Shown in pieces: positions 57,061-64,000 of a stretch of DNA of 64,000 bases (positions are counted from its first letter, which is position 1; each line of letters starts with the position of its first letter). Origin of the DNA: Pararge aegeria (Eukaryota > Arthropoda > Insecta > Lepidoptera > Nymphalidae). The translations under genes were made by a program, and so were the position numbers. The notes beneath the pieces were generated by a model. The model was not told the origin of the DNA. It ran no database searches and worked only from the letters and a program-made list of their open reading frames with translations. The stretch is from positions 6,138,001 to 6,202,000 of the forward strand of contig NC_053200.1 in NCBI RefSeq assembly GCF_905163445.1. Direction: 5' to 3'.

Positions 57061-58820
57061 TTGTGTACTTAATGGCCTTTAAATACTTATTTGAATTTCT
57101 ACACAATAATAGAGTAGGAACAAATAATTATATATTATAACCATAATATTAAATGCGTTAAAATGCGCGAAAACTCTTAAAGGTCATAAAGTAATTAATC
57201 AAAGTACTTCGATACTAAATGCCAATATTTCTGACGTCAGCCTTACGAAGGAAATATATCCAGATAAAATTGATTCAAATACACAAACGTATATGTCGTC
57301 CTTTCATCTTTTAGTGTCTTATAAAAAATTAATGTAGTTTTGAGAATAAGATACAGTATCGAGTAAGCCTGTAAAAAATGAATAAGAAAAAAAAAATTCA
57401 ATGTCGTCAAAAAATGGCATGGCATGGCGTTAGTAATAATAATAGTTCTGTGGTATATATTACTTTGAAATATTACGCAATGGTTAATGGTAAACTACCT
57501 GCTAATAAATAGGTATACCATTAATTATGCGTAAAATTTAAAACTTACCAATTCACAAAAAAACCTAACCTAATTCACAGAAGTTAACAAAGTGATTAGA
57601 TACGGCCAACCAATCTATCTGACGTGAAGTGACATTACACGAATACAAATATCCATTGAATTTGTAACACATTAAAAAACAATTCTCCGTAGTAGATAAC
57701 ATGAGATATTCTGGCGTTTCAACCTCAAAACTTCAAATTAACAATGAGCGAAGCGAGACGCATCACCTCCAACCTCCGATTGAGAAGAGAAATTTGAATA
57801 ACAATCAATAAATTAATGTACGACTAAAGTTGCCATGACTTAATTGTGAAAAACCGGACAGTGTATACGGTATCTGAAAAGATATTATTTTTTAATTACA
57901 GCACAAAAGAAATTGTAATAATAATTAGTCAGTATTATGTCTGTGCTGGCAGACGCTGCATTATTGCATGCATTTTAAAGTACTGTGAAGACATTTGTAA
58001 CAATATCGTTTACTTTTAAGTATTTATATAAAATTCAGCTTTATTCAATAGCTTGCTGAATTGTTGTAGAACCTCCGGCTGCTAAAACAAGGTGGGTTAG
58101 GTGCGGTTCTTGATGTATCTTTAAAAATTACTTTAAATACGTAGCATGTTTTTTTCTTTTACTTATGATAAGCAGTTAATAGTATTAAAACAACCATATA
58201 ATACAGACACAGAATATTATATCAATATTGTTTTTAAAAATAACTTTTTCCTTACTACACGCACTTATAAGCTTACCCTTATTCTCCATTAAACATACGC
58301 ACAAAAATTTCAAAATTTCAAAGAAGTTTTTTAAACGAGGACCCGTCCTGTAAAAACCAGAAAGCTGGCGACCCTACCGTAATTTATTCATAAGCAGGAG
58401 TCTGTGAAACCGTGTCGCGACGAGCACTGAATCCAAATGAAATTTTATAAGAAACGTCCTTTTCAACCGCCCATTATGGACAGAATGTAATACTTTTCTT
58501 AACGGATCATCATTATCGGACCGCGCGACAATGGCTTTTGAGCGTGTCGCTTAAGTCCACTAATCTCTCTTTACACGTAAAAACGGACGACGCCGAATGA
58601 GTTTCTCGTGTTGGAATAATTAGTCTGCAATTGAAAGCGCTTTATTTCAAGACACCGGACAAAATGGACACGACACGGTTGGGCAACGGTAAAACACTTT
58701 CACGAATACAATAATAATTATTTACAAAAGGCTGATTCCGAAACGGTTAGCTTCCTTTGTTTCGTAATGGACATATGTGATTCTAGATCTAACCGTGGCT
58801 TCATCTGAGTTTACTGCTGT
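57061..58820. other. unassigned DNA with possible conserved segment
   Basis: 58360-58700 is GC-richer (CCGTGTCGCGACGAGCACTG, ATCGGACCGCGCGACAATGG, ACGGACGACGCCGAATGAG) and contains a TAATTAG homeodomain-type core. It is a regulatory candidate only by composition. Confidence 0.3.
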
Positions 58821-59060
58821 AAATAAATAAATATATTACGGCAATACACACATCGCCACGTAGCCCCAAATTAAGGGACAGATTCTGTTATTGGTACTTA
58901 GGTAAGTGATAAATATTAATGTTAATAAACATAAATACTTATGATATACAGATAAAACCCCAGACATTGAAAAACTTGCATGTTCATTCAGCAAACATTT
59001 TCTCGTTGTAGTATTTTTTTGGAAACTCACAGCCGTGGGCTCAGATAGCAGGGTCAAGGC
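58821..59060 (-). mobile_element. tRNA-headed SINE (type 1), degraded
   Basis: AAATAAATAAATATATTACG, TAGCCCCAAATTAAGGGA, CCCAGACATTGAAAAACTTG, then a broken head (CTCACAGCCGTGGGCTCAGA). It is more diverged than the other copies. Confidence 0.75.
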
Positions 59061-61157
59061 AATATAAATGTTCCTGTGAGAAAGAAGGGCAACAAATAAA
59101 CTAACATTCTAACTTATTTTATCAGTATTTTCAGGATGTGAGGTATAACGGAAAGGTGCTACTCAAGGACCTACGAAGATCCCAAAATAAACCCAATCAG
59201 CCACAGCATGAAGAGTATAAAATAAGAGTCAATATTCTTTTGCCCATAAACTATTTATAGGTATTATTAATAAACGTAGCATTAAGTAGGAATAATTTTA
59301 TAATGTTGAAGTGTGACAAAACACTGCAGACGTTATGCCACCTTAGTTACTAAGGGGGTTGTTGGTGCAAAAAGTAACGTCAATACGTTAATCTTGAATG
59401 AACGACAAACCGACAAACACACTTAAATCACATTTATAATATAAGTAGAGATGTACACAAATAGCGTCGCGTTAATTACGGACTGTAATCACATTTCGCC
59501 AAACGCGTTACGACACACATGTCCCATCCCTTCGCCGTTCTAAATTTAAATATTATTTAGGCGGGAGCTCGCGGCACGCTCCCTGTCGCGATAGAATCGA
59601 AAATAATTTATGAATCTTTGTTCAGATCCCAAATAGTTTAGACGTCACTACAAAGATCTACTAATCGACGATATGGCATTAGTTTTTTGGACTACTTAAC
59701 AGACCCAATTCTCATTCATTTTTTTTTAATACTAGAACTAGCGAAGCGATCAGTAGTAAAAAATAACTGAAGAAATTTTGATTTCCAGGGAAGAAATGTT
59801 TTACAAAATAATGTATCTCAATATAACTGTAACTATGACTTTGTGTACTTGTAAAAACCGTGTAAGACCTTGTATCAATCAGCATGCCCAATAATAATGA
59901 GAATAAAATAAATGAAATAAATTCTTAAATAAAAATAAATATATATTTATTTTGAATTTCAATACTAACCTCTTTATTTTTGAAGTAGATAATATTTCAA
60001 AGTTACCTGGTATGTGAATATAAAACACATTACCATCCTAAAGTCGGGAAAAACCTGGGTCAAGATTCCTTAAAGTGCATTTTAACAAAGAGTGGATTGG
60101 ACCACAATAACCGGGAATAGACCAATCACATTCTTGATAGGTGGCATGATTATTTTATCTGCTCTTAATCGCCCGTTTTTTGTTTATGGTACAAATAATA
60201 CATTTGTAACTACAATTATTTGTTATTTAAAATTTGCAAGTTCAAAGACGAAAAGTCTAAAATTAAAAATTTGTTAATTAAATATTACGCAAGACTAGGA
60301 TTTCCGCAAAATAAAACAAATGTAACCTCGGGCTGAGAAACACCCTGGTTGAATCTCACACGTATATGTCAGCTTATTTATTCTACTACCCTATTTATAG
60401 TATTTTCATCAATGTATCAAATCAACATTTAATATTTAGATAGATCATACCCAGATGTTTAATTAGTGTAATAATTCATGATGGAATATCAATCAAATAA
60501 TTAAATTAACATAAACAGTATCTTGTAATAATTATGCGCTAACTACGTCACGTCCGTCGGGTGCCTCTTGGGTACTTGTCAACATAAAGTACACGTAAAA
60601 AAAAACAATCTAGTAGTATAACCAATCACATACGAACTTCGTGCAAAGCTAGGTATACAGTTTCGTTAATATATTAATATAAATGTGAAAGTGCATATGT
60701 TTGTTTGTTATCCATGAATTATTATTATATTATTATTACTACCAGCCCGGAAAACCCAGTGGTGGTGGGTTTATAACAAACATAGTATTTTTAATAAACA
60801 AGTCGCTGCCTGCAAAATATGTAAGTCCTACGAAAACAGAAAAGATGGCTATCCAACAGCTACAGTATACCGCATTAATATTGACACACGCAGTTATATT
60901 TTGGGATGTTTAAAAAAAGTTCATCTCTAAAACTAATATGCCACATTCATTATCAGATCGCGTTTCGAGGTGTAAATCATCACGGTATTAACTAAATGGC
61001 CTGAACTTGAGGATTGCTATGACAGTAAATTACTTTTCGTTGCGTAGATATTAATAAATTTGGGTGTGATTCGATACAACGTGTGGACGAGTTTTGTCGG
61101 AGACAGGTCGTGAGGCAAATATGGCGTACAGATTTCTATGATCATCACTATCATGCC
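59061..61157. other. AT-rich DNA, nothing recognised
   Basis: No frame with content. A short GC-rich patch at 59560-59590 (GGCGGGAGCTCGCGGCACGC). Confidence 0.5.
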
Positions 61158-61520
61158 GACGGCCGATTGGCGCGACCCTGCTTTCTGAGTCCAAGGCCGT
61201 GGGTTCGATTCCCACAACTGGAAAATGTTTGTGTGATGAGGATAAATGTTTTTCAGTGTCTGGGTGTTTATATGTATATTCTAAGCTGCGCGACCCTGCT
61301 TTCTAAGTCCAAGGCCGTGGGTTCGATTCCCACAACTGGAAAATGTTTGTGTGATGAGCATGAATGTTTTTCAGTGTCTGGGTGTTTATATGTATATTCT
61401 AAGTATTTATTTATATTATTCATAAAAATATTCATCAGTCATCTTAGTAGCCATAACACAAGCTATGCTTACTTTGGGGCTAGGTGGCGATGTGTGTATT
61501 GTCGTAGTATATTTATTTAC
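61158..61520 (+). mobile_element. tRNA-headed SINE (type 1) with duplicated head
   Basis: It starts GACGGCCGATTGGCGCGACC. The head-plus-linker segment from GCGCGACCCTGC is present twice, at 61170 and 61288 (period 118), each with its own B box GGTTCGATTCCCACAACT. A single full body then ends GGGGCTAGGTGGCGATGTGT and GTCGTAGTATATTTATTTA. The long plus-strand open frame across it is not a gene. Confidence 0.88.
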
Positions 61521-61599
61521 TTTTATCATCGCTCTGTTAAAATCCCACTGCTGGGCGCAGTCCTAAAAAAAGCAGGTAAAAATCTTCAAACACCTGAAA

Positions 61600-61708
61600 T
61601 CATCATCATCATCCCACTACCAACCGACAACAGAGCACGGGTCTCCTCCTACAATTAGATGGGGTTAAAACCGTCGTCCACCACGCAGGCCCAGTGCGGA
61701 TTGGTGGT
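61600..61708 (-). mobile_element. type 2 SINE fragment with ATC-rich tail
   Basis: The plus strand has CATCATCATCATCCCACTAC, CAGAGCACGGGTCTCCTCCT, GTCCACCACGCAGGCCCAGT and GCGGATTGGTGG: tail half only. Confidence 0.72.
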
Positions 61709-61885
61709 TGCAGTGTAAGACACGAAATTAGACTGAGAGTCTAACCTTCAAATCTCTCTCTCTCTTTTGAAAAGAGAAAGAGGGATTAAGAGAGAAGCCT
61801 GTGCCGAACTGTAATTCACTAATGTTGATGGTGATGATGAAGATGGTGGTGATACAATATCATCATCATCGTCACCGTAGTAGTG

Positions 61886-62012
61886 GAGCTTTTTGTGATA
61901 GAGTTCGTCCGGAGAAGAAACTATCATACTTATTTCTGCCGCTAAGCAGCATTGTTAAAATGCCGAGTCCTGGTCTGAGAGGCGTGGTTGCCAGGGTGAT
62001 TACAGGCACATG
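61886..62012 (+). repeat. dispersed repeat A (GAGCTTTTTGTGATAGAGTTCGTCC type)
   Basis: GAGCTTTTTGTGATAGAGTT, TATTTCTGCCGCTAAGCAGC, ATTGTTAAAATGCCGAG and GTGGTTGCCAGGGTGATTAC. Three other copies are in the window (26448, 31978, 33833). It translates in part but has stops in most copies; class unknown. Confidence 0.65.
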
Positions 62013-62142
62013 CAGTGGCGTGCACTTCATATATGCACAAAAGCACTGCCTACCCTGAATTTTTTGTATAACTCATAAATGCGAAGGATTTTCCCACTTT
62101 ATGGCATCTTCCTTCTTTATGCATACCCTGTGCACGCCACTG
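62013..62142 (+). mobile_element. hAT-type MITE, 130 bp, intact ends
   Basis: Perfect 13-bp terminal inverted repeats CAGTGGCGTGCAC/GTGCACGCCACTG. The interior carries ATGCACAAAAGCACTGCCTA and TTCTTTATGCATACCCTG. The flanks GGCACATG (62005-62012) and GGCACACG (62143-62150) match at 7 of 8 positions. It sits inside another repeat (61886-62012). Confidence 0.9.
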
Positions 62143-62778
62143 GGCACACGAGGCAGCTTCAGGTTGGTAGACACAGGACGTGTTCTTTGCATGCCCGGTG
62201 AAGTGTTGCGTGTGCCGCTACTTGGCAGAAGCATCACTTGTTACAATTATGACAACAAAAAACTCCTACAGTTAAATATTAAATAAATGTTTCTCTCTCT
62301 CGAGAAAAGAAGGACAGATTTCAACATCCTGAGTGGTACGGCGAGTATCAGTAAATTTTGCATACTATTAAATTACCTGAGAGTTTAGGAATCTATTCTA
62401 TTCTATCGACTGGTGAGAGAATATAATCCATCCCACCAAAGTCGCTCACGATCATTGAATTCGCTTGCGTGCGATCACGAGCGCCCTAAGCCTATTTTGA
62501 TGCCCGAAATATTTTTTAATCTCATTTTGACATTATTATCTTGTTTCTCTTTTAATTGATTTTGGAAATCCGAAATTGAGACCTCAGATTAGAATGGCAT
62601 AGGCTTAGCTAACGCGGTGGTTGGACTGAGATCATAGTACCGTTTATCTCGTCCCATTTCATATAAATATGACGAGAAAGTGGCAAGACTGTCTTTGCCT
62701 GTAAAGACACTTTGCCATTTGTTTGTAGGAATAGTCTAGACCAAGCGAAGGATTGTCATTCTTTTTGCGTATCGGAAT

Positions 62779-63356
62779 TAGTGTTGCCCAAATGCAAGAA
62801 CAAGACGAGACTTAGCCAGTCTTGGTCTTGGTCTTGCGCCAATACACCTGGTCTTGGTCTTGGTTTTGGTCTTGCGCTCCCAGTCTTGGTCTTGGTCTTG
62901 GTCTTGCAGCAAGAGTCTTGCAAGTCTTGCAATTACCTATTAGTCTATTACTATTTATTAAAGTTTACTTTAAATCTTAGAAAAACGTATTAGAATTGGA
63001 ACATTGTGAGCTTGAATTAACATAGCCATAGTAAAGATCAAGCAGATTAATAAATAACTGAAGATTTGATAAGAAATTCGAAAAATCAACTGACCTATAT
63101 GTCGTTTTCCATGGAAGTAACTGTTTCTTAATAAACATTTATGATTTATAAGCTTACATTTGCTAAAACATGTAAAAAAACAAATTAATTACAATAACTT
63201 GACTGTATTTTAAAGAACAATACTTATCTGTCTAGAAAGAGATTGAACCCTCAACTTATAAGAAATTTAATAAAAGAGTTTTACGATTTATCATTTATTT
63301 GAATAAAAAATAAAATACAACACAAATCAACAGCTTTATCATTAGGTTATGATACT
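62779..63356 (-). mobile_element. 3' non-coding end of the hAT element with candidate terminus
   Basis: This lies downstream of the transposase stop. It includes a polyadenylation signal (63299-63294), a region unusually rich in GTCTTG hexamers (62817-62932), and at its left a sequence reading TAGTGTTGCCCAAATGC, which resembles hAT terminal repeats (C/TAGTG...). The other terminus lies off the window, so neither the terminal inverted repeat nor the 8-bp duplication (would-be left copy ATCGGAAT, 62771-62778) can be confirmed. Confidence 0.5.
62817..62932. repeat. GTCTTG hexamer-rich array
   Basis: Direct runs of GTCTTG separated by short spacers (for example at 62819-62838, 62851-62880 and 62884-62909). 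It sits between the hAT transposase stop and the putative element end, where hAT elements often carry subterminal transposase-binding motifs. That function is inference; a simple microsatellite is the alternative. Confidence 0.75.
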
Positions 63357-64000
63357 TTATATCAATTCTTTTGACCAAGAATTAATACAAAGTAACCATC
63401 TGGCTGACTCATCACTTAACCTATTTCTATGTTTTCTAATTACTAATGATGCTTTAGAAAATAACCTCTCAGCAGGTACTGAAGTTGCAGGTATTGAGAG
63501 AAAATCACGGGCCATTTTCGATAAAATCGGATACTCTGTCTCATGCGTCCTCCACCAATCTAAAATGTCTTCCGAGCTGGCAGTTCTTGGTTTTCTCAGG
63601 TACTCCTCCAACTCGTCTATCACTAAGCCTTGTCTTCCTTGTCCTTCAAAGTCTATTACGTCTTCATCTTCATCACATACTTTATTGTCTTTTTCTGGTA
63701 ATTCCAGAGATTTGTTCAGTGAGTGTAGACTTTTATATTCTTCATAAAGTTCATTGAACTTGCGCAGACTTTCTGTTTTAAGTTGCTTCCCCCACATTGT
63801 CAGGTCAAAAGTCTGAGCCTTATGCCTTGGGTCTAAAATTAAAGAAGTACAATAAATCCAGTTGCTCTTCTTGTAATGTTTAAGCATTTTGTCTCGAGCT
63901 GCTTGGAAAGCTAGAATGAGCCTTTCATCCACTTCAGATCGATTAGGTTTCTCATATAACTGTTTTACCATGGATTCAATTTTATCTAGCAAGAGATTAA
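63357..64000 (-). CDS. hAT-family transposase, C-terminal part (5' end off the window)
   Basis: The reading frame is open from the right window edge to a TAA at 63359-63357, giving about 214 residues of a longer protein; the in-frame TTG at 63992 is not a start. It begins KIESMVKQLYEKPNRSEVD and continues through DPRHKAQTF, typical of the hAT catalytic region before the insertion domain. An acidic linker (EKDNKVCDEDEDVIDFE) follows. The end is a clear hAT C-terminal dimerisation domain: DILDWWRTHETEYPILSKMA, then LSIPATSVPAERLFS and ASLVIRKHRNRLSDESARWL. These W, P, AERLFS and RNRL positions are the usual signature of that domain. hAT transposases excise and reinsert DNA with 8-bp target duplications. 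The frame has no internal stop, so the copy may be fairly young. An AATAAA lies about 58 nt past the stop (63299-63294). A domesticated gene cannot be excluded without the other half. Confidence 0.88.
   Translation of the reverse strand, partial: NLLLDKIESMVKQLYEKPNRSEVDERLILAFQAARDKMLKHYKKSNWIYCTSLILDPRHKAQTFDLTMWGKQLKTESLRKFNELYEEYKSLHSLNKSLELPEKDNKVCDEDEDVIDFEGQGRQGLVIDELEEYLRKPRTASSEDILDWWRTHETEYPILSKMARDFLSIPATSVPAERLFSKASLVIRKHRNRLSDESARWLLCINSWSKELI

Noticed and set aside
61083..61658. 191-codon plus-strand open frame
   Set aside because: It runs through the duplicated SINE heads and body. Similar peptides (CDEHECFSVSGCL...) come from other copies of the same SINE.
62779..63356. hAT element here as the parent of the CAGTGGCGTGCA MITEs
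   Set aside because: The candidate terminus of this element reads TAGTGTTGCCC, with no similarity beyond the generic AGTG; the parent is probably elsewhere.

Overview
The window looks like nuclear DNA of a lepidopteran (butterfly or moth). It is AT-rich, gene-poor and dense with small dispersed repeats. These include several tRNA-derived SINE families, 5'-truncated non-LTR retrotransposon ends with GATGAT tails, hAT-type MITEs and a hAT transposase. I saw no bacterial-style operons, rRNA, functional tRNA genes or CRISPR arrays. Assignment to Lepidoptera rests on recognising the repeat types and on one host gene; no species is claimed.

The only host gene I can support is on the minus strand. 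Two exons (25558-25818 and 24623-24889, both phase 0 to phase 0, with good splice signals) encode a low-complexity N-terminal region ending in WSFEEQYKQVRQ. That peptide matches the start of the ARID region of Drosophila Retained/Dead ringer (retn/dri, ARID3 family). The rest of the ARID domain was not found, so positions 1-24622 are read as the 3'-partial intron running to exons left of the window. A third, uncertain coding-like exon with an in-frame ATG lies upstream at 37917-38068, and a GC-rich patch at about 39040-39260 could be a promoter. If these hold, about 39 kb of the window belongs to this one gene.

The introns and flanks hold the repeats. 1-9 kb: a 5'-truncated LINE with a perfect 12-bp target-site duplication, nested hAT MITEs and a six-unit 145-bp tandem array. 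9-24 kb: SINEs, an inverted SINE half and more MITEs. 24-26 kb: the retn exons, with a SINE plus nested LINE end in their 668-bp intron. 26-48 kb: nested SINE, MITE and LINE insertions, including a textbook hAT MITE insertion with a perfect 8-bp duplication inside a SINE. 48-61 kb: mostly featureless DNA with SINEs and a cluster of Pho/YY1-like cores. 61-64 kb: a SINE with a duplicated head, a MITE inside another repeat, and the 3' part of a hAT transposon whose transposase frame stays open to the right edge.

No undescribed biological system is evident. The points most worth following are the retn exon structure, the hAT MITE family, possible CTCF, TCF and Pho motifs in the large intron and upstream DNA, and structural oddities such as perfect palindromes and head-to-head SINE pairs. 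No alignments or searches were run; all identities are by eye.
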